Below, piece by piece: positions 41,501 through 53,854 of a DNA stretch of 64,000 bases. The notes below the pieces were generated by a model. It did not search any database. It was not told the DNA's origin and was given only the letters and a program-made list of their open reading frames with translations. Position 1 is the first letter of the stretch, and the number at the start of each line of letters is the position of its first letter. The stretch comes from Dasyornis broadbenti (lineage: Eukaryota; Chordata; Aves; Passeriformes; Dasyornithidae). Location of the stretch: NCBI GenBank assembly GCA_013397935.1, contig VZRN01011464.1, positions 2,215,939-2,279,938 on the forward strand, read 5' to 3'. The position numbers and the translations under genes were made by a program.

Positions 41501-44500
41501 TGGAGGGCTCTTATCATTGCTTCTGCTGATGAATGTTTGGTGAGTAAGCAGCCTTTTTTCCTGAGTTGTCAACACTGGCAGTATGAGGTGTTAACGATAC
41601 AGAAAGAAATGTCCTCAGCATTACATAAGATAAAGAAAATAAATGGAAAATATGGATGTTTATTGACAGAGTATACTTATATTTCACCTTCTTATTTCTC
41701 TTTCCCGTCCAAACTTGTTAAAAAATGTTGCTGCTTTGAAATTATTCACATCTATCATCACATATTCACATTCAGTTGACCCAATTTAAAAATAATCCCA
41801 AGTGGAAAAAATTGAAAAATAATCTAATTATTGTCTTATGTGAATTCAGAAAATAGTATGGTTTTCACCAGTTATTGCAAGTATGTGATTTATTTTTCAG
41901 TATTTTTTGTAGAAACAGAATTGGATTACTTGCACATCATTTTTACTGAGATTTCTGTTCGTTGTTTAAGCAATAATGAGGCACTTTGTGAAGATCTAAA
42001 CACTGTATGAGCAGATTTTTAGTTCCTGAAATATCAAAGACGCTCCTTGTTTCAGATCTACCAATTGCCCTGCTGAGTTCACTTGCAGGATTTTTGAGGA
42101 CTCTTAAAGAGCCAAGAAGATCACACCAGTTTTAAGTCCCGATTCTCATTTTGAATGGATCTGTGTGCACAGACAGCCATACTAAAAGTACTTTGAATCT
42201 AATTCACATGGGAGGGTAAGAGCCTGTGCAATGGTTTTCTAATTTCACTACGATTTCTCTAGAACTTTAATTCCATTTCTCTGACAGAAGTGTGCAGCTG
42301 TGAAGAAAAGGGATGGTGTGGAGGTTGCATGGGTTAGTAGGTAATAATGACCTTTGTTCTTTTTCTCTTCTGGTTGGGTGATGTTTGTGCAAATTTCAGG
42401 TCAGTGATGACTGCAGATTATTAAAATCAGTTGGTTTTCAGTCAGCTTGCCATTGGAAAAGAAATACATTTACCAGAAGTGCCGCCTTTTATCATCATTC
42501 TTGTCAATCTTACCTGAACAGCTCTGGGCTGAGTGGACATGGTAACGAACTACCCTTTCATCCTTGGAGGGGATATGGAGTAGTCAAGGTGAAAGCATAG
42601 TTTGAATTGAAGCTGTACATAGTAAATCACTTCTCTGGGTATAAGAAAGCTGTCAAATCCCTGGGGTAGTTACTGGCTTTTGAATATTGAGTTCATTTAT
42701 TTCCAGTTGATGCATATCTTGCAGGAATATGGAAGGATTAATTAATGTTTTAAGTAGTTTTGAAGATATAGGACACTATTTAATACCTAAGTATTTTTGT
42801 TCTTTACAAATTAGTTTTTCTGAGGAATCACTTAAGAATTCTAATATTCTATGAAATGCAGAATCTTAACTTTATTTTCTAGTCAAGAGGGTTTTTTAAA
42901 AATAAGCAAAACAGCTCTTGTTTCTTTTGTCACCTGCATAAAGAGACCTTTTTAAAATGTTGCACTACTGCTAGAAGTCTAGAAACTATTACACCTTGGA
43001 TATAAACTGAACAACCTAGTGTAATGAAATTCTACGCCCCGCAGTAAAACAAAAAAATCAAGGTCATTTTTAAAATCACAGTGTCATTTATTGACATCTC
43101 TGCGCGTATAACGTATAATGTAAATAACATTAGAAATTCAAATTCGCTCTTAAGAAATTTAATCCTGACTACTTTTGGGATATAGAAAAGGGTTATTGCA
43201 AACACACTCAGAATTTGTCTTTTCTTTACTGATAAATTGCACTACTGAGGATGATGGCTTTTTGTTCACAGTCTAACATTTGGCAATTGTGTTGCTATAG
43301 AAATGGTGCAAATAGATTTCCTTATTTCTGTCCCATAAGATCTTGCCATTTGAAATTGTTAAATCATTTGCATTGTTGCTTTATTGGCAGAAAAATTATT
43401 TAGACTGTCCTTTAAATGTCTACTGTTTTTAGAGCAACATTCGCAAGTCCCGTATTTCTTATGGCGGAGCGTTTGATTACAGATAAAAAACACTGTATGT
43501 ATTAGTATGCAAAGCCTGATTTCAGGAGCCTGCAGCAACTAGCTGCATGGTAATATTCACTATATTGTTTTACATTTCAAAGAGGCTTCACAATAAATAT
43601 GTTTTTCACATTTTCTCAAAGTATCAAAATTTCTTCAGGGAAAAATAAGTTGGAAGTGGTTGTCATGAAGTGGGAGCCAGTTTAGAATCAGTGGGTCAGA
43701 TTTATTATTTGAATGTTAAAATAGCTATTTTAGACACACACAAATATGATAATTCACAGATGGGAAATTATACTCATTAAGTTCTAAATTTACAGTGTGG
43801 AGGAAATAGAGACATTTATAAAAATAAATATATGTCCTTTCAGCATCTTCGTACATTCTTATCTGATACTGAAGAAGGGGGGTACTTTCATTCTCATTCC
43901 TTGAATTTGGATTTAATGTCAGATACTAAATAGTTATCTGAAAAACAGAGCTGAAGAGATTTAATTTCATTTCAGTAATAGCCAAGTTAATTAGTAGTTT
44001 GATATGGGTTTTCAAAATTAGGTAAGCTGATTTTATGTTTGTGGAGACTTGAAATCATTTTTCCAGGCTGCAGCATTAATATTATTGTATAGTACCAGTG
44101 AATACAGATCTTCTAATATCTTTCCTCCAATGGTACTGGTACTCAGCCCACTATTGTTCAGTGGTTTATTAACTTATTAGTAGCTGTTAGTGAAAATGGG
44201 TTATATTTCTTGAACTGGGAAAACAAATCATTTTCATGTGAGTGAGAAGGGGTTTAGCACATGAATCGTGTCAGTCTGTAGTTTTTGCTATAATCTTGCA
44301 AGCAGGCAACACTGAATCTAAATTTCAAATCTATGCAGTCAATGCATCAATCTGAGTAATAGTGTCGCTTCACACTATTAACAAGTCTGCTTATGTGCTG
44401 TAATACTGTGCACTAAAGGTAAAAGGACTACTGAAAAAGAATTAATAGACAGGTATAAATCCCCCCCATTCATTCCATACCAGTAAAAGTATACTGATCT

Positions 44501-44574
44501 AAGTCCTTTCCTTACCACCAGTCATGTAACACTGTCTTCTGACACTCAGCTTTGTATCAATGTAGGATTAATCA

Positions 44575-45168
44575 TGAATGGCCCAGCTGAATGGGCAGGC
44601 CTAGGCAGTGGTGATAAGTGGTGCAAAGCAGGGGGTCAGGGGTGTACCCATGGACTCAATACAAGGTCCAGTCCTGTTTTAGGACCTTCATTAGTGATTC
44701 AGATCATGGGCCAGAGTGTACCCTCAGCAGGTTTACTGATGACACAAAAATGGGAGTAGTGGCTGATGCACCAGAGGGTTGTGCTGCCATCAAGAGGGAC
44801 CTCAAGAGACTAGAGAAATGGTCTGACAGGAGCTTAAAGGAGTTCCTGGGACAGAGAGCAGGATGAACTAACACTGTCCAAATATCTCCTGGCACTGGCA
44901 TTATGCAGTGTTATTAAGCTGCACCAGGAGAAGTTAAGGCTGGACATTTGGAAAAAAATTCTTCACAGGAAGAGTGACTTGGCATTGGAATGGGCTGCCC
45001 AGGGAGGTGGTGGAGTCACCATTTCTAGAGGTATTTAAAAAAACAGACTGGATGTGGCACTTAGTGCCATGGTTTAGTTGATAAGGTGGTGTTAGGTCAT
45101 AGGGTGGACTTGATGATCTCAAAGGTCTTTTCCAACCTAGTTAGTTCTGTGATTCTGTGATTCTATTA
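44575..45168 (+). mobile_element. CR1 LINE fragment with avian-type 3' end and internal deletion
   Basis: A CR1 copy in the same orientation as COG5. The 5' part contains the reverse-transcriptase box (RFTDDT from 44730) and continues through DLKRLEKWSDRSLKE. It then jumps at about 44865-44910 to the extreme C-terminal and 3' region (ctggacatttggaaaaaaattcttcacagg, ggaatgggctgcccagggaggtggtgg). It ends with gatgatctcaaaggtcttttccaacc and the octamer-like tail ttctgtgattctgtgattcta. The 3' stretch cacttagtgccatggtttag is what I remember from CR1-J type elements of Neoaves. The copy is 5'-truncated, as is usual for CR1. It cannot encode a functional protein. Confidence 0.93.
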
Positions 45169-45328
45169 TACAATCTTAAATGTTTTATCTAAAACCAGCT
45201 CTGTTATGGCAAAGTTGCACAGTGTTACTGTTTGTGCCAAGTATTGACAATAGTGACTTTATAATAATAGTTGAAATGAAATATATAAACAAAATTATAC
45301 AAAGTGAAAATATTTTTAGCGGATTGCT

Positions 45329-45412
45329 GATTATGGCCCTGCTTCAGCAAAGCACTTAAGCACATTTTTAATTTCACATAAACAAGATATACCATGGAAG
45401 TCAAACAAACTA
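45329..45412. repeat. Fragment of an ancient palindromic sauropsid repeat
   Basis: The sequence ggccctgcttcagcaaagcacttaagcacat, then a loosely matching region containing atggaagtcaa, resembles a dispersed palindromic repeat I remember from turtle and crocodile DNA. That family has arms reading ggccctgattcagcaaagcacttaagcacatg and a centre around cattgaagtcaatgg. Only the left arm and centre are clear here; the right arm is eroded or lost. The family name is not known to me and the match is from memory. Confidence 0.6.
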
Positions 45413-47650
45413 CCTCCATCTATTCTTTTAATAAGGATAAACTTTGCCCAGTTCACATACACAATAAAGTGAGCCCCACTGTTGAGATAATACATCGCCA
45501 TTTGTGGTCTAGTCCGCTGGACATATTTTGTCTTATTTATGGATATAGTTTTCATGAGCAAGTAATTCCTGTGTGAACCAAATTTTTAAACAGTATGAAA
45601 AATGGTAAAATTACAGTGGCTGGGACCGAGTGCAATCTGGTTGTTACTTTTTTCTATTTCACTCTGTACAGATGCAAGTGGGTTACCTAGAAATAACATT
45701 TTTAAAAGTAGCTAAGTGCTTATAGTTCATACATCTTTCAAAAGAATCTTTCCATTCCCCTGGTTGTGGCCAGCTGTCCAGCAGGTCAGAATGACAGAGG
45801 ATTGCCCTAGTTTATGTTACTGGGCAGTTGTTCAGTTCATTTTTGAAAACAAAGAATTAACAAGGGGAAGACAAATCTAAACTGTCTTGCATTGCCTAAG
45901 GATTTGCATAAGGAGCTACTAAATCATGTAAGTGCCTGCTCAGCTGTTCACTTTTGGGGAGTAATGTGGTCACTGGTCATGGGAATAACAGCAACAGTAT
46001 TTTTAATTCACAGTTTGGGTTGGTAGATATTAGTTTATGTAAGTGTACTTTAGGCATAGAAGTATTTTCACAACATATTTTTATTAGAAAATAGCCAGTT
46101 CTGTGGCTGATCTTACTTTCCCACCATTTTGTAATGGTATAAAGTATGATTTATGTGCAGATTTTCTGTGCTGTGAGATCGAAATAAAGCTGCAAACAAG
46201 ACAGTACCATTAATTCAAAAATGCCAAGGGAAATGGATCTGGTTTTGGGGGAAAGTTCTGTTTTGCCATTATAGTCCTACAATTGCTTGCAATTAATGCT
46301 CATAGATTTAATTTGGTTGTATTTCATGATGGAGAAAATATGTATATGCCAACCTGAATCTTGCCTATCATGAGTTTTAGATACCATCAATTACAGTTAC
46401 GGTTCTTTTGTTGAAGAAAGAACATATCGCATGACAAGAGGAAATAGCATTTTATTTTATGCTAAAGTGAAATAATTTCCTTCTGGGAGGTTTTCAATTA
46501 TGTATGGATGTTTTATGTAGGCTTTCTATGTATGCAGTATGCACCTGAAACAGCTTTGTGCTAGATAACAACACCTCTTAGTTTCCAAAGGTATATGTGT
46601 TCTCTGTGTTGTTAAACACATCCCCTGATGGGGGGAGGACAGCATGACAGAACGGTGACCTTTTTCCAGTGTTGTAGTTATGGAATAGGAAGCTGTTGGA
46701 AAATGATTGCTACAGAGCTGAAAAGATAATCGGATGCAGTTCATTACTCATCTTGTCAGCTGCTCCTGCTACAAGGGATTGTATCACAAGATGTTAATCT
46801 GCTTGTGACTAGATTTCAAAGCAAGCATTTTTATTTTGGAGGAGGTGTAAGTAACTTAACATCTTTCAATTTTATTTCATTTTCAGATGCAAGAGAAATG
46901 GAAAATTCCTGATTTAAAGTTCAGAATATTAATTGATAGAAATATTAGTACATCCTTGTGGGTTATTTTACAAATATATGATGATACATTGCTGAAAGCT
47001 CTTTAATTGCAGAAGTTGTTCTTTTTTGGCTAATTATGAGGTAGTGTATTCCTTGAATAGTGGAAGTTAGTCTGTTAGCACACTTCAGTGTGTTCTGCAA
47101 GACAACAGGTATTAGACACAAGACAGATTTGGACCAAAAAGAGTCCTATCTACACATTGAATCACTGATGTGGATGTACCCAGTGCTCTCATACATTGTC
47201 TACCAGTGAGGATATTTGGTATAAGTGCAGAGGAGTACTATATTCATTATTTAGAGATGGGACAATGACAAGAAGGTAATTTTAGCTAGCTGATTTTAGC
47301 TTTCTGAAAGTGAAAGGCCCAAAAGAGCAGTTACTTTCTTATATTGTGAGTTGCTGCTCACAATGCTGTATGTAAAGCATAGGGGAAGGCTTGTAAAATT
47401 TCCATTACATTAAGACAAGCCAGTAGATTTGCTGTGTACGTTTCAGGCAAGCAGAACTGCCTTTTCTTCTTCCAGCTTCATCCTGCCTATCTTTTTAAGT
47501 TGTTGAAGAAGCTGTCTGGTATAAGGGGCATTGCTTTAATTTCCTGCTAAAATATAGAAAAACACTCCTTTTGCTACCCTTTCTGTGTCATTTTGTAGTA
47601 TTGATTATTGTCAAATGGAATTGCATGTTACATTTTAAATAGTTAAATTA

Positions 47651-47696
47651 TAATACAGGCATAGTATAAATACAGGCGTAGTATAAATGCAGGCAT
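47651..47696. repeat. About 2.8 copies of a 16-17 bp tandem unit
   Basis: The units taatacaggcatagta, taaatacaggcgtagta and taaatgcaggcat follow head to tail with one or two differences each. Confidence 0.88.
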
Positions 47697-49330
47697 TGAT
47701 GTAATCCTTATTAGAATACATTATTTAAAAAACAGGCAGTGAGAGACTTAAATGTACTTTAAAAACTAATATATAGAATTAATGTGTAAGCAAAAGAAAC
47801 TACCCATTTAAATAGAATAAATTGTTTCTGGATGCTTATGGTTGCATATGGCACTTTTTACTTCCTCAGGAGTATCTAATGCTAATGCCTTGCTGTATTC
47901 CAGTTTTGGTAGCTACAGTCCACCCACTTAAATACCCCCTGGTGTGTGTGTAGGCAACAGTATCCTCTAGGTCCTGCCACAAAATCTTACATGGGCTTCT
48001 CTGTGCTGTTAATCAGCAGCTATATTTCACCTCCAGAGAGACTGCATCTCAGCACTGGGCAAACTGAAATCTCCTATCATGTGTTATAGAAGCAACCAGC
48101 ACTCTGTATATAGTGATTTTAGTTGGTTCAAAAACAGGGCATTTGTTTTTTTTCTCTAAACATTTTTGATTGAGTAGTCAGTCAGTATGAAATGTTACTT
48201 GAGTTTTCCATGTAGCTTTTCCCTTCCGTCTCTCCTCATGCATAATACAGTTGTCTAGCTGAGCCATGAGGCCCTTCTTCACTACAAAATTCTCATACAG
48301 TTAATGAATACCATTTGCTCAGGTCAGAAGACACAAGCTAATGAGCAGAGACTAATTGGTATGGCTTCAGCTACCTATGCAAATGTGTGCATGAGAATAT
48401 ATTGTATGTATGTCTAACTTTATATTATATATATAGAGATGCATGCAAAAGTTATATATTTCCACAACAACATTAAATGCCATCACACATATGTTACTGT
48501 TACTTTTCACCACGTTGAATCTGACAATTGAGATAGGAATGTTGATGTGGAGGGGTACATGCATGTTTGTTTTCTGGATGCTTGGATCGCTGTGTTTTCT
48601 GCTGAGACTGTGACAGAGATGTAGATGGTGATTACAGTAATGGGAAAAAAAAGTTGTTCGAAAGTGCTTTGTAAGTATTTTTCCACCTCTGTCAGATTAT
48701 TTAGAATTTGAATGGAGTAACCATGCTCAGTAGGCAGCCATTATTCCAGGCTGGGATAGAGAATGTGAAAACTGATTAATTTATACTTGATGTGAAAGGC
48801 CATTTGTTTTATAGTAGTTTTCATGTTCTAAATTTGAAACTATGAAGTAAAGAATTAAGTAATTTCACATTTACACTATAGCAATAAATTTGCCAAAGAA
48901 AAGAGATTTTGAACAGTGAACCTTATGAATCATTTTCTGATATTCTAATTTTACTTTGCTCATTTATGGAAGTCAAGTACAATTTTACAGAAAATACAAA
49001 CAGAGCTATAAAATAAATTACTTCAGTTTCTAAATCCATCATTGTCCTCAAGCACTCAAAAATGAGATTCCATAATCCCAGTTTATTTTAACATTCAGTA
49101 TTAATTATTGTACATTTTATGAGTCCAACAGCATAAAAGATGTTCTCTCAATTCTTAACACATGACCTATAAACTTTATCCTTCTTTATCTTTAGAGATA
49201 AGGGTTAGTGTTGGATGAATTCCTCATCTAATTGCAGAGTTTGATGATAATCCTATTTTATATTATTACTTTTAGATGCATCAGTATACCTTTGGCTGAT
49301 TTTCAGGTTTTATGCTAATTCTTAAGATGA

Positions 49331-49343
49331 TTTTTTTTTTTTT
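49331..49343. repeat. T13 homopolymer
   Basis: Thirteen T. A second run of fourteen T lies at 49597-49610. Both are about 0.8-1.1 kb before the exon at 50452. Confidence 0.9.
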
Positions 49344-50451
49344 AACTGAAACTTGAGGTTGAACTGGCAGTCTTTCAATGAATAGATTTTCAAGAGGAAT
49401 ACAGTGGTACCTGTTAATGAATGACATTTTAAACACCTACATTGCTTTGCCTGTTACTGCCACGGCAAGTGAAAAGGGGGCATTTTTTTTCCTTTATCAT
49501 CTTAAGTAGTAATTAATTTTGGAGTAGCCAGACTTCTAAATTTAATATATTATCTCTGCCTTTTTGTGGTACTACTGGACAGTGCAGAAATTGAACTTTT
49601 TTTTTTTTTTCTTTTCTAATTATCGTTCCTGTAGTGATTTGGGAAAATTGGATAATGTAGCAGTAGGGTCAATGGATGGCATGTACGCTATGCAAGGAAG
49701 AGAACCATTCTGTTCAGAGTGATTTTCTCTTCCCATGGCAACACTGAACAGTCTTCCAAGTATCTAACAAGCAGGCAGGACAGGATACTCATCCTCATCT
49801 CTTGGAATTTTTTTCTATCTCAAACACACAGGGATCAAAATCATGCTTTAAGGCTTGACCATAAGTGTCAGATGCTGGAGGCAGTAGGGAAGCAGCCTGG
49901 CTCTCCCTGCCTGTCCTTTGGGCAACAGTGTGCTCCTGTGATGCCACTTCTGACTGCAAGCTCTGTTGGCACCAGGCAGTGAAGAGTCAGCTGTGAGGTT
50001 CACTGGAGCTGCTCTGTGTGCAACATGCAGTGAGTTTGGTCCCTGTTTGGAGTTTGCCAATGTGTGTGGTAATGGCAGTAATTAACTGCTGTGGTGTAGC
50101 CAGCACGAGAACTCCCATGGAATGGGAAGGTCACTGCAGTGCTAAGGGATTTTCTAACACATCTTCTGAGGTGTGCTGCTTCAGGCTGCACTCACACCCC
50201 TAGAGAGCTGGGAGCGTTTCTCTCAGACTTGGAGAAAAATATTTCATTCAAGACAAGACTGAAGCTTTTATTTTTATTTTCTCCAATACTTTTTCTAGCT
50301 CTAAACATGAGGGAAGCTTCTCAGATTTCACTTACTTTGTTTTTGTTCTCAGTGATTAAGAGCAGCTTTGACTGGAAGCATTTGCATTGTTTGAGATTCT
50401 TTGAAAAGAGTATGTTTTGAAACTTATATTCCTTCTGTTCCTTGCTCTCAG

Positions 50452-50533
50452 GATGGCCAGTCTGATATTTTGTACAAATTTTGGACTGCAGTAACCCAGA
50501 CACTTTCCTCTCAGTTTCAGTCAGCAACAGACT
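50452..50533 (+). CDS. COG5: COG5 internal exon d (codons 120-146 of the visible 302, plus 1 nt)
   Basis: The exon begins after ttgctctcag in phase 0 and encodes DGQSDILYKFWTAVTQTLSS then QFQSATD. The FWTAVTQ...LSSQF pattern is a recognisable COG5 helix. It ends with a single t of a serine codon before a perfect gtaagt donor (phase 1), completed by cc in the next exon to give the ATDSSMFLK junction. Length 82 nt. The previous exon is 12.8 kb upstream, so phase agreement and protein continuity are the main evidence for the link. Confidence 0.95.
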
Positions 50534-52777
50534 GTAAGTATTCAGTGTAAATGATTTATGATGTGTTCTGTAATTATTTTGAATCTCTCTTTTAGTAAGC
50601 CCTTTGCTCGGTATCTCCTCTACCAGAACTACAGCAGTGGTTCACTCAGTACAAGGTCTGTGAGTTTAAAACTTGGGTGTTTGTAAGCAGACAGGATCCT
50701 CCTGAACTATGGTTGAATTTTCAAGAAGAGATATTTTCTGTTTCATTAAGTAGTTGTTACCTAACAACAAAACATGTTTTTCTCTCTGTATGTGGAGGTA
50801 AAAATGTTTAGAATGGTCCATTATACTTTCTAAAGCAACTGGGTTTGCCAAATTCAAAAATAGTCATTTGATTTGAGAGATAAATTCCTAGTCTTTTCTT
50901 TTTAAAATGAGATTGTAAAAATGAGATTTTAGCCGTTTTTTGGATACTCTTAAAAACAGGAGTTTGTCTTGTATAAATATAGATAAATAGCTGATGTTCT
51001 GACTATACACAATTTTCTGTACACATGTAATATGTAAATAGTAGATACAATCAAGGAATATTACATATGAATAATGTATTAACAGAAGACATTATGAGAA
51101 CATGCTAATGCAGCATGCAGTTGGATCATAGGTGAGCTTGGTGCTTTATAAATATATTTCATGTTTGCGTACCATGTTTAAAATTAATCTTTTGCACATA
51201 GAGGTGAAGAGCATAAGATGTACATTTATCTTTGTGATCTCAGCTATTGCACTGGCCCTTCAAAATGTGGTCCTTCCAGTCTTTATAGCAGCAGTATAAT
51301 TTTGAGAAACTAGCTGGTGGATTCATGTTCGATGGTTGCTAAGTAACTAGATGATCCCAAAAGAAAATGTATGCACTTGTGTTAAAACATTAATTTTACT
51401 GTTTGCCTTATGCATTGCTTTCAGAGCAGTATGTACATACCCTGAACCTCCTGTGTTCAAACTGAACACGTGCTACCTTTCCTCAGCACTCAGTTTTAAG
51501 ATGGTAAAATTATGACATCAGTTAATGGGACCAACCAACATCAGAGAACTGAGGGAACTCTTTATGTTTTGTCAGCTGTACTTTGTCTAACAGCTATTCA
51601 GAACTATTTTGTTACTTACAGTTTTTAACCATGTAACATTTTATATAAACATTTATAAGGGGATTTCAATGTGAATGATGTTTTTATTTTGCTACAGCTG
51701 AGTTTTGGGGAGACAATGTTTACAGCAAGCAGATTTTTTCATTTAAGCGAGGCATCTGAGAATGTTCATTTTTAACATAAATTTCTGGTGACTGAATCCA
51801 CTGACATCAGTCATAGGCGATGATACAGGTCAGAGGAAGACAAGATAACATCAGAAAAATAGTGTAAAAATAAGAATTCATGGCAGTTTAAAGGGTTTGA
51901 TTTTAGATCATGATCTGCTTTTTTGAGGCTGGGACAGTCTTCATAAACATAGCTTGATGACCTAAAATAGCTCTGTGTTCGAAAATAAATGTGAATCCTC
52001 CAGTATTCAGAATTAGTATATATTTGAGTTGAAAGCGCAGGCTGGGTGAAATGGGGCAGATGTCTGGAACCTGAAAAACCTACAATGAAAGGAACAGTGT
52101 TAATCTCCTAATGTAATGAGAAATCTATAGAGTATGAGTGATGTTAGATCAAGATTAACAGTTGCTAAAGCAGTTGTACATTTGTTTCATTTCCTGTTAC
52201 TTGTGGCAAGCCTTTCAAGGCTGAAAATAATGCAGCTTTTTCTGCTGACTTCGTCATTCTTTGACAAGTTTAGGAATTGCATGTTAACTGCCTTGTTTTA
52301 AGAAGTGTGCCTTAAAGTGTTTGCTTCCCTCATCACATTTCTGAAAGCTTTGGTTCATAGGAGTTATCTTTGTCTGTTTTCAATTGTTATCTTCATAGTT
52401 GCACAGCCACACACTTTTCCTTCATCAAGATATTGTTAGAAAAGCTCTAGATTTAGAGAGTTCCAATTACTCTTCAGCCTTAAAAGAGTGATAATAGTAA
52501 TTAAGTTTGATATCAAACATTTATTATATAAAATAAGTTTTTCATGTCCAGTCTTCCAGATGTGGGTTTTATACTGGTGCTTTAGATCCATTTCCAAGTG
52601 CATACAATGTTATAGTTATGTCACTTTGAAATTAATTATAAATATTACATTATTAATATTAAACTTAGGATAACACTGTGTAACACTGATATAAATCCAA
52701 GGACAGAAGTTGTTTATATGAGTAAAAAAATTAGTTTGAACTTAGCATTGTATATTGCTTACTGCTTTATTTTGCAG
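50534..52777 (+). other. COG5: COG5 intron, 2244 bp, phase 1
   Basis: Donor gtaagt, acceptor tattttgcag. AT-rich unique sequence, with no repeat family or nested gene recognised. Confidence 0.9.
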
Positions 52778-52982
52778 CCTCTATGTTTTTGAAACAAGCA
52801 TTTGAAGGAGAATACCCTAAATTATTGAGGCTTTATAATGACTTATGGAAACGCCTCCAACAATATAGTCAAAATATTCAGAGGAATTTTAACACAAGTG
52901 GAACTACTGATCTTTTTGCTGATCTACAACAAATGGAAGAAGATGCACAGGACATATTCATGCAAAAAAATGAAGATTACGA
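52778..52982 (+). CDS. COG5: COG5 internal exon e (codons 147-214 of the visible 302, plus 2 nt)
   Basis: At 205 nt this is the longest COG5 exon here. After completing a serine codon it encodes MFLKQAFEGEYPKLLRLYND, then LWKRLQQYSQNIQRNF, a Ser/Thr/Gly spacer, DLFADLQQMEEDAQDIF and QKNEDY. The FEGEYPKLLRLYNDLWKRL stretch is among the most recognisable parts of vertebrate COG5 and reads as an amphipathic helix. The donor is gtatgt after ga (phase 2). The open frame continues to 53004, but splicing at 52982 is preferred because ga plus the next exon's t gives the aspartate that starts DPEKALKD. Confidence 0.97.
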
Positions 52983-53692
52983 GTATGTATTAGGAACTAC
53001 TTAAATTTATATTTATATATAAAATATAAATTTTTTCACCCTGTAAGAAAACAGCATTTTTTATAAACTTACTGTTACTCAAATTGTTACTGCGGGAAAA
53101 TTTTGAAAGGTTTTTTTCCCCTTGCAGTTACTGCTCTAACGCTATTTTAGAGCTGTAGGCTTTTCATTAGGCTGTATATCTGACATTGTTGGGTTGTCTT
53201 GTCTCACAAAGTCTCTGGCTTTTGAAGGAATTCTATCTTTTTGTCTCTTTGGGTGAAAAAAAATAGCAGAATGGTGAAAATTCAGGTTTGTATGCATTGT
53301 GATTATAGCAGTAGCTTTTTCGTAATGACACTGCAATCATTTGAGTGTCACAAATGCTCAGTTGTTATGGTTCACCGTTTTTAGTTTATATATCATAGAA
53401 TAAACAGGATCTAAGTGATATAAGAAAGATCAAACTGGAACAGGCTCGTTAAGTCTATTAGGACTTCTAGACTTACATAAGATAAAATGAATATTTTATA
53501 TGAGAATTGTATTTACTTAAATATGTTCTTGAGCAGTCAGTAGGAGACTTAGAAGAATGTTTTTCATATGCATATGTTTAAAGAGCAGAAAGTAAAAACA
53601 GGTTCAGTATTGCGAAGGTTGTATATCTGGAAAGATTTAATACTATTGTGTATTTTAATTTAAAATGTGTTAACTTTTTCTTATATCCAAAG
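52983..53692 (+). other. COG5: COG5 intron, 710 bp, phase 2
   Basis: Donor gtatgt, acceptor atatccaaag. The intron starts with an AT-only palindromic stretch around 53005-53034 (tttatatttatatataaaat). No other feature was seen. Confidence 0.88.
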
Positions 53693-53854
53693 TCCAGAAA
53701 AGGCCTTGAAAGATTCATTGCAACAATATGAAGCTGCTTATCTGTCAAAATCCTTATCTCGACTGTTTGACCCCATCAATCTTGTCTTCCCTCCTGGAGG
53801 TCGGAATCCTCCCTCTTCTGACGAGCTTGACAGCATCATTAAAACTATAGCCAG
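53693..53854 (+). CDS. COG5: COG5 internal exon f (codons 215-268 of the visible 302)
   Basis: A 162-nt exon that finishes an aspartate codon and then encodes PEKALKDSLQQYEAAYLSKS, LSRLFDPINLVFPPGGRNPP and SSDELDSIIKTIA. The LFDPINLVFPPGG motif, a Pro/Gly-rich loop between helices, is diagnostic for COG5. It ends in phase 2 (ag) before gtatgc. The next exon supplies t, giving serine in TIASELNVAA. Length and both phases agree with the neighbours. Confidence 0.97.

Larger units (their letters stand above)
37678..50451 (+). other. COG5: COG5 intron, 12,774 bp, phase 0
   Basis: This is the longest complete intron in the window (donor gtaaag, acceptor ttgctctcag). It holds an A/C-rich tract at 38469-38548, a CR1 fragment with an internal deletion at 44.6-45.2 kb, an old palindromic repeat fragment just after it, a small tandem repeat at 47651 and several poly(T) tracts. 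The longest frames inside, such as 38106-38531 on the minus strand, look like chance products of intronic sequence. No nested gene was recognised. Confidence 0.9.

Noticed and set aside
48410..48445. TA-rich stretch as a possible origin or regulatory palindrome
   Set aside because: Simple TA low complexity, as is common in vertebrate introns.
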